Source of the DNA: Gemmobacter sp. 24YEA27
Lineage (GTDB): Bacteria > Pseudomonadota > Alphaproteobacteria > Rhodobacterales > Rhodobacteraceae
NCBI RefSeq assembly: GCF_030052995.1
Contig: NZ_JASJPW010000001.1
Span: forward strand, 2,284,001 to 2,348,000
Reading direction: 5' to 3'
DNA length: 64,000 bases
Part shown: positions 1 through 9,651 of the stretch, piece after piece
How positions within the stretch are numbered: position 1 is the stretch's first letter
Layout: every line of letters begins with the position of its first letter
Program-made: the position numbers and the translations under genes
Notes under the pieces: generated by a model
Told to the model about the DNA's origin: nothing
What the model saw: the letters and a program-made list of their open reading frames with translations, nothing else
Database searches by the model: none

Positions 1-235
1 CTCCATAGCGGCCATCGGTCGGGCGGCGCGAGGGCTGCACATAGGCGGCGGCCCAGGGTTTGCTGCCAAGGCTGCGCAGCGTTGTCGCCGGGTGGAAAGT
101 GCCGGCGCCGACTTCCATGTCATAGGGTTGCAACACGGCACAGCCCTTGTCGGCCCAGTAATTCTGAAGCCGCAGGATGATCTCCTGGAAGCTCTTCGGA
201 ACGGTGCTTCCCGGATTGGTGCTGTCTTGTGACAT
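1..235 (-). CDS. glyQ: Glycyl-tRNA synthetase alpha subunit, 5' part only
   Basis: Only the N-terminal 78 codons are visible; the gene runs off the left edge. The reverse-strand ATG lies at 233-235, and the translation carries the family's conserved start: [17 protein letters not shown], then [14 protein letters not shown] and [11 protein letters not shown]. The alpha subunit holds the catalytic core of the bacterial alpha2-beta2 enzyme and charges tRNA-Gly. A purine-rich stretch (GAAGAGGG) sits upstream as a likely ribosome site. The identification is strong because this N-terminal block is nearly invariant in the family; glyS is expected beyond the window. Confidence 0.95.
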   Translation of the reverse strand, partial: MSQDSTNPGSTVPKSFQEIILRLQNYWADKGCAVLQPYDMEVGAGTFHPATTLRSLGSKPWAAAYVQPSRRPTDGRYG

Positions 236-827
236 GCTGAAAGCCCTCTTCGCGCCTGGCTGCTTTAACCTGGGCATTTCCCTATCCATTGGGGGCGGCG
301 GGGTCAATTGCCGAAGCCGGACCTGGCGGCGACGCGCAGGGGGGCGGCCCTGAGGCAGCGGTTGCGCGCCGCAGGACCGGCGTCGGTCTGCCCGGCCTGA
401 GATTGGGCCGGTCTTTGCTGCTGCCACTCGTGCATGCGTCAAGGCCTTTATGCGAGCGCAGCGGGCTCGCCGGGCGGGTGTTGTGCCAGGCGGAGCAGCG
501 AAAGATGTTGCCTCATCACAGGGCGCAGATCTCCCAGGATCCGCATATCAGCTGTCTGGCGGCCTGGGGGGCGAAGATAACCAGGATTGCCAGTCGGGGC
601 GGGTGAACCGCGCGGGACTGCGATGGCCCTGGCGCCACCCGGCGGTCGCGCCACGTAAAGTGCCCCCAGGACCCAGCTGGTGGGCAACTCCGTGGCCGGG
701 ACAGATCCGGTGGCTGCTTCCTGAACTCCGGGCCGACAGCAGGCCCGGAGAAATCCATCGGGAAAGTTACAACTTTGAGAAAGCCCGACCCACGCCTTAG
801 CCTTGCCAGGGCAAGTGGGAGGACGGA
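236..827. other. Gene-free stretch between glyQ and the DUF2189 gene
   Basis: About 590 bases with no supported gene. Open frames exist on both strands but have no recognisable family, no good ribosome site and composition typical of chance frames in GC-rich DNA. The glyQ promoter (minus strand) and the promoter of the gene at 828 should both lie here; I cannot point to convincing -35/-10 hexamers. Confidence 0.5.
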
Positions 828-1688
828 ATGACAGCGATGAGCGAGACCGAAGCGCCGGCGGGGGCAAAGCGGCAGGGATCAAACCTGCCAGGGGACAGGT
901 TGCCGGGCGCGAGGCCTGAGGTCCTGCGGCTTGATCCGGGCGACTTTCGCTATGCGCTGAAAATGGGCTGGCAGGATTTTCGCCGCGCGCCGGGCTGGGG
1001 CCTGTTTTTCGCCCTGATCTATGTGCTTGGCGGCTGGCTGGTTGTCTGGGCGCTGACCACCCAGGGGCAATTCTGGTGGACCCTGCCGGCGGCTGCGGGC
1101 TTTCCGATCCTTGGCCCCTTCATCGCCTGCGGGCTTTACGAGGTCAGCCGGCGCCTCACTGCTGGCCGCGCCCTGGAGGGCAGGGCGATCCTTGGCGTGA
1201 TCTTCGCGCAAAAGGACGGTCAGATCCCGTCAATGGCGGCGATGATCGTCTGCTATTTCCTGTTCTGGAACTTTTTCGCCCATATGAGTTTCGCCTTGTT
1301 CATGGGCAATGTGACGATGACCAATGTCTCGCAATCGCTGGCTGTTTTCGCCACGCCGCCGGGAATCGCGCTGCTGGTTTTCGGCACACTGACCGGGGCG
1401 GCGATTGCGGCGCTGCTTTTCGCGCTGACGGTGGTGAGCCTGCCGATGCTGCTTGACCGCGATATCGACTATGTCACCGCGATGCTCACCAGCCTTGCGC
1501 TGGTGCGCGAAAACCCGGTCCTCATGCCGGCCTGGGGCGGGGCTATCGCGCTTTTGCTGTTTCTCGCGATGCTGCCGGGGTTTCTGGGGCTTTTCATCAC
1601 GCTGCCGGTCCTTGGCCATGCAAGCTGGCATCTTTACCGCCGCGCGATCGACTGGCCCGAAGATGAGGCGCGGATCACAGAGCCGTGA
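828..1688 (+). CDS. DUF2189 family integral membrane protein
   Basis: A 286-residue protein with a hydrophilic N-terminal tail of about 45 residues followed by roughly six hydrophobic segments. The block FRYALKMGWQDFRRAPGWG leading into the first membrane segment, and GPFIACGLYEVSRRL after the second, are characteristic of DUF2189 proteins of alphaproteobacteria, which have no assigned function. The ATG at 828 follows a GGAGG box, so I keep the first start; an ATG three codons later is the alternative. It stands alone between glyQ and psd on the plus strand. It acts in the inner membrane; substrate or partner unknown. Confidence 0.8.
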   Translation: MTAMSETEAPAGAKRQGSNLPGDRLPGARPEVLRLDPGDFRYALKMGWQDFRRAPGWGLFFALIYVLGGWLVVWALTTQGQFWWTLPAAAGFPILGPFIACGLYEVSRRLTAGRALEGRAILGVIFAQKDGQIPSMAAMIVCYFLFWNFFAHMSFALFMGNVTMTNVSQSLAVFATPPGIALLVFGTLTGAAIAALLFALTVVSLPMLLDRDIDYVTAMLTSLALVRENPVLMPAWGGAIALLLFLAMLPGFLGLFITLPVLGHASWHLYRRAIDWPEDEARITEP

Positions 1689-1796
1689 AGCAGCCTGTAA
1701 TCTCCGCCAGGACGGCGCCCGCGCTTCGCGCCTGTGTTGCCGCCTGCGCCCGGAGCGGGTAGAGACGAGGCAGATACCCGGCAAGAGGACAGCCCC

Positions 1797-2489
1797 ATGC
1801 GCATGATCGACACTTTCGTCAAGCCGATGCACCGTGAGGGGATCCCCTTCGTCGCGATCTTCGCGCTGGTCACTCTGGTCCTGTTCTTCATCTGGGAGCC
1901 GCTGGGCTGGATCGGTGTCGGGCTTACGGTCTGGTGCTACTACTTCTTTCGCGATCCGAAACGTGCAGTGCCCGAGAATAAGGGCCTCCTCGTCAGCCCT
2001 GCCGATGGCGTGGTCTCGATGATCACCCCGGCAGTGCCGCCGGTTGAACTGGGGCTCGGCAATGAACCCCTGACCCGGGTTTCGGTCTTCATGTCGGTCT
2101 TCAACTGCCATGTGAACCGCGCGCCTATAGCAGGCAAGGTCACGGCGGTGGCTTACCGGCCGGGCAAATTCTTCAATGCCTCGCTCGACAAGGCCTCGGT
2201 GGATAATGAGCGCAATGCGCTGGCTATCCAGCTTGAGGATGGCCGCCATATCGCGGTGGTGCAGATCGCGGGCCTTGTGGCGCGGCGCATTGTCTGCTGG
2301 ACGAAGCCGGGCGACAGCCTGCGCACCGGCGAGCGGTTCGGGCTGATCCGTTTCGGCTCGCGCCTTGATGTGTATCTGCCCGAAGGGGTAGAGCCGCAGG
2401 TGGCGCTTGGCCAGACCGCTGTGGCTGGTGAGACGGTGATCGCGCTGATCGGAACCGAGGCGCCTGCGCGCCATGCCCGGATTGAATGA
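1797..2489 (+). CDS. psd: Phosphatidylserine decarboxylase (short type)
   Basis: Converts phosphatidylserine to phosphatidylethanolamine at the inner membrane. The 230-residue protein is the short PSD class: an N-terminal membrane hairpin (about residues 17-50), [23 protein letters not shown], and near the C-terminus the FGSR motif, where cleavage before Ser188 would create the pyruvoyl prosthetic group. The frame is open from 1734, but the ATG at 1797 gives the usual N-terminus and is preceded by a purine-rich GCAAGAGGA. The stop is directly followed by the pssA ATG, so the two consecutive steps of phosphatidylethanolamine synthesis are translationally linked. Confidence 0.95.
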   Translation: MRMIDTFVKPMHREGIPFVAIFALVTLVLFFIWEPLGWIGVGLTVWCYYFFRDPKRAVPENKGLLVSPADGVVSMITPAVPPVELGLGNEPLTRVSVFMSVFNCHVNRAPIAGKVTAVAYRPGKFFNASLDKASVDNERNALAIQLEDGRHIAVVQIAGLVARRIVCWTKPGDSLRTGERFGLIRFGSRLDVYLPEGVEPQVALGQTAVAGETVIALIGTEAPARHARIE

Positions 2490-3299
2490 ATGGGCGGGCC
2501 CGACGACGAGATCCGGCCCCCGGCTGAACCCGATTCCGGCAGTGGCGCGGAAGGCGGTCAGGAAGGCCGTCGGGATGTCAGGGGCGAGCGCGGCCTTCTT
2601 GTGCTGCGGCTGTTGCCGAACCTCGTCTCGATCCTCGGGCTTTGTGCCGGTCTGACCGCGATCCGCTTTGCGATCACCGGCAATGTCAATATCGCGGTCC
2701 TGCTGATCGCGCTGGCGGCGTTTCTTGACGGGCTGGACGGGCGTCTGGCGCGGATGCTGCGATCCGAGAGCGCGATCGGCGCCGAACTCGACAGCCTGTG
2801 TGATTTCGTGAATTTCGGTGTGGTGCCAGCGATGGTGCTGTGGATCTGGGGCCTGCGGGCCGAGGCCTCGATGGGCTGGATCGCGGTGCTGATCTATGCG
2901 GTCTGCTGTATGCTGCGCCTCGCGCGGTTCAATGTCGGCAATCGCGAAGAGGTGCCGACGGAAAAGACCGGTTTCATCGGGGTGCCGTCACCGGCAGGAG
3001 CCATGCTCGCACTGACCCCTATCTATCTCGCGCATGTGACCGGCTACCGGCTGCATGAGGCGGTGATCACCTTCTGGATGGTGGCGGTCGGCGCGCTGAT
3101 GATCTCGCGTCTGCCGACACCAAGCCTGAAACGGGTGCGCATCCCGGCATCGGCCGCGCCCTATGCGCTGGTGGCTGCGGTAGCGGCGGTCGCCCTGGTG
3201 ATCACCTACCCCTGGGTGACGCTTTTGCTGTTCTCGGTGGGCTATGCCACGTCACTGGCCTGGCACGCGCTGCCCCATCTGCGGCACCGCGAGGGCTGA
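2490..3299 (+). CDS. pssA: CDP-diacylglycerol-serine O-phosphatidyltransferase
   Basis: Makes phosphatidylserine, the substrate of the psd product encoded immediately upstream. The CDP-alcohol phosphotransferase signature D-x2-D-G-x2-A-R-x8-G-x3-D-x3-D is present (DGLDGRLARM followed by GAELDSLCD), and several hydrophobic segments surround it. The N-terminal 45 residues are hydrophilic and rich in Gly, Glu and Pro. The ATG at 2490 abuts the psd stop with no spacer, so coupling is likely; a later start nearer residue 28 is possible but less consistent with the context. Confidence 0.93.
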   Translation: MGGPDDEIRPPAEPDSGSGAEGGQEGRRDVRGERGLLVLRLLPNLVSILGLCAGLTAIRFAITGNVNIAVLLIALAAFLDGLDGRLARMLRSESAIGAELDSLCDFVNFGVVPAMVLWIWGLRAEASMGWIAVLIYAVCCMLRLARFNVGNREEVPTEKTGFIGVPSPAGAMLALTPIYLAHVTGYRLHEAVITFWMVAVGALMISRLPTPSLKRVRIPASAAPYALVAAVAAVALVITYPWVTLLLFSVGYATSLAWHALPHLRHREG

Positions 3300-3371
3300 A
3301 CGCAGGGAATCATACCCGGCGCCGCCCCGGCAGCAGTTCGCTGTGATCAGTCCTGCATCAGTCCTGCGTGA

Positions 3372-3851
3372 TCACCCCCTTCGGGCTGCATCAATTGCCG
3401 CGACATCGATCTTCTGCATGGTCATCATCGCCGCAAAGGCGCGCGCGGCTTCTGCGCCGCCTGCGGCCATCGCCTCGGTCAATGTGCGCGGCGTGATCTG
3501 CCAGGACACGCCCCAGCGGTCCTTGCACCAGCCGCATTCGCTTTCCTGGCCGCCATTTCCGACAATCGCTGTCCAGTACCGGTCGGTCTCTTCCTGATCC
3601 TCGGTCGCGATCTGAAACGAGAAGGCCTCATCCTGGCGGAAAACCGGTCCGCCATTCAGCCCGATACAGGGGATCCCGGCCACGGTGAACTGAACCGTCA
3701 GCACGTCGCCCTTTTTCCCCGAAGGGTAATCCGCGGGCGCGTGGTGAACGGCCTCGACCCGGCTGTCGGGGAAGACCGAGGCGTAGAAATTTGCCGCCGC
3801 CTCTGCGTCTTTGTCAAACCACAGACAGATGGTGTTTTTTGCGATCGACAT
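3372..3851 (-). CDS. VOC superfamily (PhnB / 3-demethylubiquinone methyltransferase-like) protein
   Basis: A 159-residue protein of the PhnB-like branch of the vicinal-oxygen-chelate fold: TICLWFDKDAEAAANFYASVFP at the start, GLNGGP and FSFQIAT in the middle, and the typical WGVSWQITP before a helical tail. Members are often mislabelled 3-demethylubiquinone-9 3-methyltransferase; they lack a SAM-binding domain and most have no proven function. The start at 3851 is fixed by a GGAGGAAAA ribosome site eight bases away; the longer frame to 3962 has none. It is separated from pepF upstream by a terminator. Confidence 0.85.
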   Translation of the reverse strand: MSIAKNTICLWFDKDAEAAANFYASVFPDSRVEAVHHAPADYPSGKKGDVLTVQFTVAGIPCIGLNGGPVFRQDEAFSFQIATEDQEETDRYWTAIVGNGGQESECGWCKDRWGVSWQITPRTLTEAMAAGGAEAARAFAAMMTMQKIDVAAIDAARRG

Positions 3852-3968
3852 TGGATTTTCCTCCCTCAGCGCATAACGCCGTGCGCCGGGCAGGGTTCCC
3901 GGGGGGCAGGGGAAACCCGCTGGACGCCTCTGGCCGGAGCACGGCGGAGGCAGCGGGGACATCGATAT

Positions 3969-4004
3969 GAAAACCCCCGGAGCCTTTCGGTCCGGGGGCT
4001 TTTT
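3969..4004 (-). terminator. Rho-independent terminator after pepF (bidirectional form)
   Basis: An eight-base perfect stem (CCCCCGGA at 3974-3981 with TCCGGGGG at 3991-3998) encloses a nine-base loop. It is flanked by AAAA on the left and TTTTT on the right, so it can work in both directions. It lies 7 bases past the pepF stop on the minus strand. Confidence 0.85.
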
Positions 4005-4005
4005 C

Positions 4006-5871
4006 TTATTCCATCGCTTCCAGCTCGTCGATGAAGCCTGCGATCATCGAAAGGCCCTTGTCCCAGAATTTCGGGTCCGAGGCATCAAGGCCGAACGGCG
4101 CCAGCAGCTCTTTGTGATGTTTCGAGCCGCCCGCTTTCAGCATGTCGAAATACTTGTCCTGGAATCCCGGCAACCCGTCGGCGTAAACGGCATAAAGCGC
4201 GTTCACGAGGCCGTCGCCAAAGGCATAGGCGTAGACATAGAAGGGTGAGTGGATGAAATGCGGGATATAGGCCCAGAAGGTCTGATAGCCATCCATGAAG
4301 TCAAACACCGGACCAAGGCTCTCGGCCTGGACCGACATCCAGAGCGCGTTGATATCGTCCGGCGTCAGCTCGCCTTCCTGGCGGGCGGCATGCAGTTTGC
4401 ATTCGAAGTCGTAGAAGGCGATCTGGCGTACGACCGTGTTGATCATGTCTTCAACTTTGCCCGCCAGCAGCACCTTGCGCTCGGCCGGGGTTTTGGCCTC
4501 GTCCAGAAGCTTGCGGAAGGTCAGCATCTCGCCGAAGACCGATGCCGTCTCCGCCAGCGTCAGCGGGGTCGAGGACAGAAGCTCCCCCTGGCCCGCCGCC
4601 AGCACCTGGTGGACGCCATGCCCCAGCTCATGCGCCAGCGTCATCACATCGCGCGGTTTGCCCAGATAGTTCAGCATCACATAAGGATGGACGGTGGTCA
4701 CGGTCGGATGGGCAAATGCCCCGGGCGCCTTGCCGGGCTTCACCCCGGCATCAATCCAGCCTTTGGTGAAGAACGGTTTTGCCAGATCGGCCATGCGCGG
4801 GTCAAAGGCGCCATAGGCCTCGGTCACCTGACGCTCGGCCGTTGTCCAGTCGATGGTCTTCGGCGCCTCGACCGGCAGCGGTGCATTGCGGTCCCAGACC
4901 TCGAGCCGGTCGAGCCCCATCCATTTCGCCTTCAGCGCATAATAGCGGTGCGAAAGCTTTGGATAGGCGGCGACAACCGCGTTCCTCAGCGCCTCGACCA
5001 CCTCGGGCTCGACATGGTTCGACAGGTGCCGCCCGGTCTGCGGCGTCGGCATCTTGCGCCAGCGATCCTCGATTTCCTTTTCCTTCGCGAGCGTGTTGGT
5101 GATGCGGGCAAAAAGCCTGACGTTTTTGTCAAACACCACCGCCAGAGCCCGTGCCGCCGCCTCGCGTTTCGCGCGGTCGGTATCGGTCAGAAGGTTGAGC
5201 GTTGCCTCGAGGTTAAGCTCCTCCTCTTCGCCCGCAACCGTGAACATCAGCCCGGCAGTGGTCTCGTCAAAGAGCTTGTTCCAGGCCGAGGCGCCGACCA
5301 CTGACTGGTCATGGAGGAATTTCTCCATCTCATCGGACAGCTGATGCGGGCGCATCGCACGCATCCGCTCGAAGACCGGCCTGTAGCGGGCGAGATCGGC
5401 ATTTGCGGCCAGCAGGGCGCCAAGATGTGCATCTTCCAGCCGGTTGAATTCAAGGCTGAAGAATACGAGCGCAGTGGTCGCCACCGTCACCGCGTCCTGG
5501 GCGTCGGACATGAATTTGGCGCGTTCGGAATCCATGGTGTTCTGGTAGTAGCGCAGCCCCGCATAGGACATCAGCCGCCCGGCAGTGACGTCAATCGCCT
5601 CGTATTCGCGCACGCATTGCAAAAGCGCCGCCGCATCAAGCGAGGCGAGCCTGCCCTCATAGCCCGTCGCAAAATCGGCGCAGGCTTTGGTCAGCCATTC
5701 CATATCGCGATCAAATTCCGGCGCGTCCGGCGCAGGGTAGAGATCGGTCAGATCCCATTCCGGAAGATCACCAAAGCCCTTGCCAGACCCAGTGGCACCG
5801 GAATTTGCATCGAATACAGGGCGGAAGAGGCTGCCGGTCTGAAGGCTGCGGGTCGGAAGGCTGCGGATCAT
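4006..5871 (-). CDS. pepF: M3 family oligoendopeptidase F
   Basis: Zinc metallo-oligopeptidase of 621 residues, the normal length for PepF, cytoplasmic, trimming peptides. The zinc site HELGH spans residues 414-418, and the third ligand Glu lies in TLAETASVFGE about 28 residues on. Preceding family landmarks are WDLTDLYP near the N-terminus and VHPYVMLNYLGKPRDVMTLA just before the zinc site. The start at 5871 gives about 30 extra poorly conserved residues before WDLTDL; downstream starts are conceivable. It is a single gene, ended by the hairpin at 3969-4004. Confidence 0.95.
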   Translation of the reverse strand: MIRSLPTRSLQTGSLFRPVFDANSGATGSGKGFGDLPEWDLTDLYPAPDAPEFDRDMEWLTKACADFATGYEGRLASLDAAALLQCVREYEAIDVTAGRLMSYAGLRYYQNTMDSERAKFMSDAQDAVTVATTALVFFSLEFNRLEDAHLGALLAANADLARYRPVFERMRAMRPHQLSDEMEKFLHDQSVVGASAWNKLFDETTAGLMFTVAGEEEELNLEATLNLLTDTDRAKREAAARALAVVFDKNVRLFARITNTLAKEKEIEDRWRKMPTPQTGRHLSNHVEPEVVEALRNAVVAAYPKLSHRYYALKAKWMGLDRLEVWDRNAPLPVEAPKTIDWTTAERQVTEAYGAFDPRMADLAKPFFTKGWIDAGVKPGKAPGAFAHPTVTTVHPYVMLNYLGKPRDVMTLAHELGHGVHQVLAAGQGELLSSTPLTLAETASVFGEMLTFRKLLDEAKTPAERKVLLAGKVEDMINTVVRQIAFYDFECKLHAARQEGELTPDDINALWMSVQAESLGPVFDFMDGYQTFWAYIPHFIHSPFYVYAYAFGDGLVNALYAVYADGLPGFQDKYFDMLKAGGSKHHKELLAPFGLDASDPKFWDKGLSMIAGFIDELEAME

Positions 5872-6418
5872 CGGAACTACCTGTGCTGTTTTGCCCCCGA
5901 CGGGGCCTTGCCTTCCATCTAGGCGCGAGGGGGGGCGGGCTGCAAGGGCAAGGGTCGATCTGTCGCCTGTCCTGCTGGCTGAAGCGGGGGAGGAAGGGCG
6001 AAACTTGCTGGGCCGGTGATCGCGCGAATTCTATTGCGACTGGGGGAGTTCAGCCGGCCTGGAGCCCCTCCGCCGCGCGTCAGGGGCTGGCGCGGCGTCT
6101 TCGCATTGATCTGGAAGGCAACCTGCCTTTCTGCCGGCTTCATGGATATCCTGCTGGTCCGCGCCTTTGGACCGGTGCCGGGTTTCTTGCCTGACTCCTG
6201 ATCACCTTTGTTGCCCCCCTGGCACATGTCTGCCTCGATCAGGGCGAGGATAGACGGGAACCGCCGCTGGGCTGGGGCGTTTGCGACAGCAATGCCCTTT
6301 TTTTGAGCGGTTGCATCTGTTGCAGTCAGTCATTCGTGCAGTTTTGACCCGGTCAGGCCTTTACGATGCGGAAACGGCGCGCTTGACTGAAAGGGCCATT
6401 AAGCGAGTGGAGCCAGAT
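5872..6418. other. Gene-free stretch between divergent pepF and the Anbu cluster
   Basis: About 550 bases that should contain both the pepF promoter (minus) and the promoter of the ATP-grasp gene (plus). Short open frames on both strands resemble no family I recognise. The frame of the ATP-grasp gene is open back to 6281, so its true start could lie inside this interval. Confidence 0.45.
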
Positions 6419-7834
6419 ATGGGCGTATTCTTCGACGAGATGAACGGATCCGGCGGGGGCACCCGCGCCCCCTATGCGAGGCTCGAAGAATGGCTGGCGA
6501 CCATGCCGAAAGAACTCCGGAGCCTGAAACAGGCCGAGGCGGAGGCGCTGTTTCGCCGCATCGGCATCACGTTCGCGGTCTATGGCGAGGGCGGCGACCC
6601 GGACCGGCTGATCCCTTTCGACATGTTTCCGCGCGTGTTTTCCGGCGCCGAATGGGCCAGGCTGGATCGTGGCGTGAAACAACGCGCAAAAGCGCTGAAC
6701 ATGTTTCTGGTCGATGTTTACGGCCGCGGCGAGATCATCCGCGCGGGCCGGGTGCCGGCAAACCTCGTCTATCAGAATGCCGCCTATGAGAAGGCCGCAG
6801 TGGGCTTTGTGCCGCCCAAAGGCGTCTATTCTCATATCGTCGGCATCGATCTTGTGCGCACCGGGCCGGAAGAGTTTTTCGTGCTGGAAGACAATTGCCG
6901 AACGCCCTCGGGCGTCTCCTATATGCTGGAAAACCGCGAGATCATGATGCGGATGTTCCCGGGTCTTTTCCGCGAAAACCGTATTGAGCCGATTGATTCC
7001 TATGCGGAAATCCTGCGCCGGACGCTGGCCTCGGTGGCGCCTGCGAAATGCCAGGGTGACCCCAAGGTGGTGATCCTGACGCCGGGGCATTTCAATTCGG
7101 CCTATTATGAACATTCCTTCCTTGCCGATCTGATGGGGGTCGAACTGGTCGAGGGCCAGGACCTCTTTGTTGATGGCGAATTCGTCTATGCCCGCACGAC
7201 CGAAGGCCCGAAACGCGTCGATGTGATCTATCGCCGGATCGATGATGCCTTCCTCGATCCGCTGTGCTTCCGCCCGGATTCGATGCTGGGCGTGCCGGGT
7301 CTGATGGATGTCTATCGCGCGGGTGGGGTGTCGATCTGTTCGGCGCCGGGGGCAGGGGTCGCCGATGACAAGGCGATCTATACCTATGTGCCCGAGATGA
7401 TCCGCTTTTATCTGGGCGAAGAGCCGATCCTGAACAATGTTCCCACCTGGAAATGCGCAGAGCGCGACGATCTGAAATATGTGCTCGACAACCTTTCCGA
7501 GCTGGTCGTGAAGGAGGTGCATGGCTCGGGCGGCTATGGGATGCTGGTTGGACCCACTGCCAGCAAGGCCGAGATCAAGGCCTTCCGCGCCCAGCTGATC
7601 GCCAATCCGTCAAATTACATCGCACAGCCGACGCTGGCGCTGTCAACCGTGCCGACCTTTGTCGACGAGGGCGTGGCCCCGCGCCATGTCGATCTGCGCC
7701 CCTATTGCCTTGTCGGAGAGCGGATTGAACTGGTGAAGGGCGGGCTGACGCGGGTGGCTCTGCGCGAGGGCAGTCTCGTGGTGAACTCGTCGCAGGGCGG
7801 CGGCGTCAAGGACACCTGGGTATTGGCGGAGTAA
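6419..7834 (+). CDS. Circularly permuted ATP-grasp protein (DUF404/DUF407)
   Basis: A 471-residue member of the circularly permuted ATP-grasp family. Landmarks: FDEMNGSGG at the start, GEGGDPDRLIPFDMFPR, QRAKALNMFLVDVYG, VLEDNCRTPSGVSYMLENR, and a C-terminal LVVKEVHGSGGYGMLVGP plus ALSTVPT. ATP-grasp enzymes join a carboxylate to an amine via an acyl phosphate; this subfamily is predicted to modify peptides, but no substrate is established. The frame is open from 6281, but ATG 6419 starts directly at the conserved FFDEM block and has a GTGGAG box. Four genes follow closely: alpha-E, transglutaminase, Anbu and a small membrane protein. Together they form the conserved Anbu cluster. Confidence 0.88.
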   Translation: MGVFFDEMNGSGGGTRAPYARLEEWLATMPKELRSLKQAEAEALFRRIGITFAVYGEGGDPDRLIPFDMFPRVFSGAEWARLDRGVKQRAKALNMFLVDVYGRGEIIRAGRVPANLVYQNAAYEKAAVGFVPPKGVYSHIVGIDLVRTGPEEFFVLEDNCRTPSGVSYMLENREIMMRMFPGLFRENRIEPIDSYAEILRRTLASVAPAKCQGDPKVVILTPGHFNSAYYEHSFLADLMGVELVEGQDLFVDGEFVYARTTEGPKRVDVIYRRIDDAFLDPLCFRPDSMLGVPGLMDVYRAGGVSICSAPGAGVADDKAIYTYVPEMIRFYLGEEPILNNVPTWKCAERDDLKYVLDNLSELVVKEVHGSGGYGMLVGPTASKAEIKAFRAQLIANPSNYIAQPTLALSTVPTFVDEGVAPRHVDLRPYCLVGERIELVKGGLTRVALREGSLVVNSSQGGGVKDTWVLAE

Positions 7835-7840
7835 CCGGAC

Positions 7841-8791
7841 ATGCTTTCAAGAACCGCCAATAACCTTTACTGGATCGCACGTTACATGGAGCGCGCCGAT
7901 ACGGTCGCGCGGCTGCTGGATGTGGGCAGCCGCATCTCGCTGATCCCCTCGGAACATGGCTATCGCAGCGAATGGGACAGCCTGTTGCAGGCCAGTGGCA
8001 TGGCCGAGGGCTTCACCGCCAAATATGGCGACCCGGTGCAGCGCAATCTGGAATCCTGGCTGTTTTTCGACCGTGACAACCCGTCCTCCGTCGCCAGCTG
8101 CCTGACGGCTGCGCGGGAAAACGCCCGCATCGTGCGCACAGCCATGACCGCCCAGGTCTGGGATGCGCTGAACATGGCCTTTCAGGAATTGCGCCAGCTT
8201 GAGCGGCTGGAACGCTCGACCCTCGACCAGTCCACGCTGACCGATTGGGTCACGCGGCAATCAGCGCTGGTGAGGGGCGCGATCGACGCCAATCTTTTGC
8301 GCGACGACGGCTATAACTTCCTGAATCTGGGATATTATCTGGAACGCGCCGACAATACCGCCCGGCTTCTCGACGTGAAATATTACGTGTTGCTGCCGCG
8401 ACTGGATTTCGTGGGATCGGGGCTCGACAATTATCAGTGGTCGACGCTGTTGCGGGCCATGGGCGCGCAGCGTGCCTTTCACTGGGCTTATGGCGGCGAA
8501 ATCACCGCCGGCAAGATCGCCGATTTCCTGATCCTGAACCGCCAAAGCCCGCGCGCCCTGATCACCTGTATCGCGGGCGCGGACAATCACCTCGCGCGGC
8601 TGGCGAAATGCTACCGCAAGGACGGTGCGGCGCAGGAGCGGGTGCGCGCCATGCTGTCAGACCTGGAGAGCGAGACGATTGATCGCATCTTCGATGAAGG
8701 CCTGCACGAATACCTCTCGCGGTTTATCGGATCCGTGGCAGAGCTTGGGTCTGTCATCCATGAGGTCTATCTGGGCGGAGAAATCAGCTGA
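7841..8791 (+). CDS. Alpha-E domain protein (DUF403)
   Basis: A 316-residue, almost all-helical protein beginning with MLSRTANNLYWIARYMERA, the hallmark of the alpha-E family, and repeating the YxLERADNTARLLDVKYY motif near residue 165. Known only by association: it occurs fused to or next to circularly permuted ATP-grasp enzymes and transglutaminases. Its biochemical role is unknown; it may be an adaptor or part of the ligase complex (inference). The ATG lies six bases after the ATP-grasp stop and its own stop overlaps the next ATG, so the genes are co-translated. Confidence 0.9.
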   Translation: MLSRTANNLYWIARYMERADTVARLLDVGSRISLIPSEHGYRSEWDSLLQASGMAEGFTAKYGDPVQRNLESWLFFDRDNPSSVASCLTAARENARIVRTAMTAQVWDALNMAFQELRQLERLERSTLDQSTLTDWVTRQSALVRGAIDANLLRDDGYNFLNLGYYLERADNTARLLDVKYYVLLPRLDFVGSGLDNYQWSTLLRAMGAQRAFHWAYGGEITAGKIADFLILNRQSPRALITCIAGADNHLARLAKCYRKDGAAQERVRAMLSDLESETIDRIFDEGLHEYLSRFIGSVAELGSVIHEVYLGGEIS

Positions 8792-9618
8792 TGCGCCTGA
8801 GCGTCGATCACATCACCCGATACAGCTATGAACGCCCGGTCAGGGGCCTTGTGCAAAGCCACCGGCTGACGCCTTCGGTGTTTCAGGGCCAGAGGGTGAT
8901 CTCATGGGAGATCTCGGTCAAAGGCTGCGATGCGGCGGCGGTCAGAGGGGCCGAGTTCACCGATGGCGCCGGCGACCGCATCCAGGGCTGGAGCATCGCC
9001 GGGCCGCTGACGGACCTGTCAGTGACCGTGCGCGGACTGGTAGAGACCTCTGACACTGCCGGTATGCTGAAAGGCTACCGCGAGATGATCAACCCCTGCG
9101 CTTATAAGCGCGAGACCGCGATGACCGCCGCTTCGGCGGCGCTCTCGGATCTGGCAGAAGGCGTATCGGATGCCGGGGGGCCGCTTGCTCTGGCGCATGG
9201 CTTATCGGCTGCGGTGACCGGGGCCATCGCCTACCATCCTGGTGTGACTGATGCCCATACCTCGGCATCAGAAGCGCTCGCCCTGGGCGAGGGGGTCTGT
9301 CAGGACCATGCTCATGCGCTGATCGCGCTGGCGCGGCTGCGTGACCTGCCGGCGCGCTATGTGTCGGGCTATCTTTTCGCCGACGCATCGGGCGCCGCGC
9401 ATGAGGCCGCCCATGCCTGGGCCGAGATCCATGTGCCGGGTCTGGGCTGGATCGGCTTTGACCCCGCGAATGCCTGCTGCCCGGATGAACGCTACATACG
9501 CCTTGCCTCTGGCTTTGACGCCCGCGATGCTGCCCCCATTCGCGGCATCGCCCGCGGCGGCCAGGCGGGCGATGAAGCGATGGATGTCACGGTTGCGATC
9601 CTTTCTTCTGATCAGTAG
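8791..9618 (+). CDS. Transglutaminase-like cysteine protease family protein
   Basis: A 275-residue protein with an N-terminal bacterial transglutaminase-associated beta domain (LSVDHITRYSYERPVRG, then QSHRLTPS) and a transglutaminase core. The catalytic triad is intact: Cys170 in GEGVCQDHAHA, His208 in AAHAWAE and Asp224 in GFDPAN. In bacteria this fold usually hydrolyses or transfers amide bonds of peptides. The start overlaps the alpha-E stop (TGATG). In this neighbourhood it is the plausible counterpart that cleaves or transfers amides built by the ATP-grasp enzyme (inference). Confidence 0.9.
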   Translation: MRLSVDHITRYSYERPVRGLVQSHRLTPSVFQGQRVISWEISVKGCDAAAVRGAEFTDGAGDRIQGWSIAGPLTDLSVTVRGLVETSDTAGMLKGYREMINPCAYKRETAMTAASAALSDLAEGVSDAGGPLALAHGLSAAVTGAIAYHPGVTDAHTSASEALALGEGVCQDHAHALIALARLRDLPARYVSGYLFADASGAAHEAAHAWAEIHVPGLGWIGFDPANACCPDERYIRLASGFDARDAAPIRGIARGGQAGDEAMDVTVAILSSDQ

Positions 9619-9651
9619 TGTCCTGCGGGTGAATTAATTTTCCGGTGAGAA

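Noticed and set aside
236..827. Plus-strand frames at 289-606 and 450-800
   Set aside because: No ribosome site, no family and composition unlike neighbouring genes; treated as non-coding.
1230..2474. 414-residue open frame on the minus strand
   Set aside because: Antisense across DUF2189 and psd; Arg/His/Gln-rich, no family.
4249..5304. 351-residue open frame on the plus strand
   Set aside because: Exactly antisense to pepF, no recognisable family and no ribosome site; long antisense frames are common in GC-rich coding DNA.
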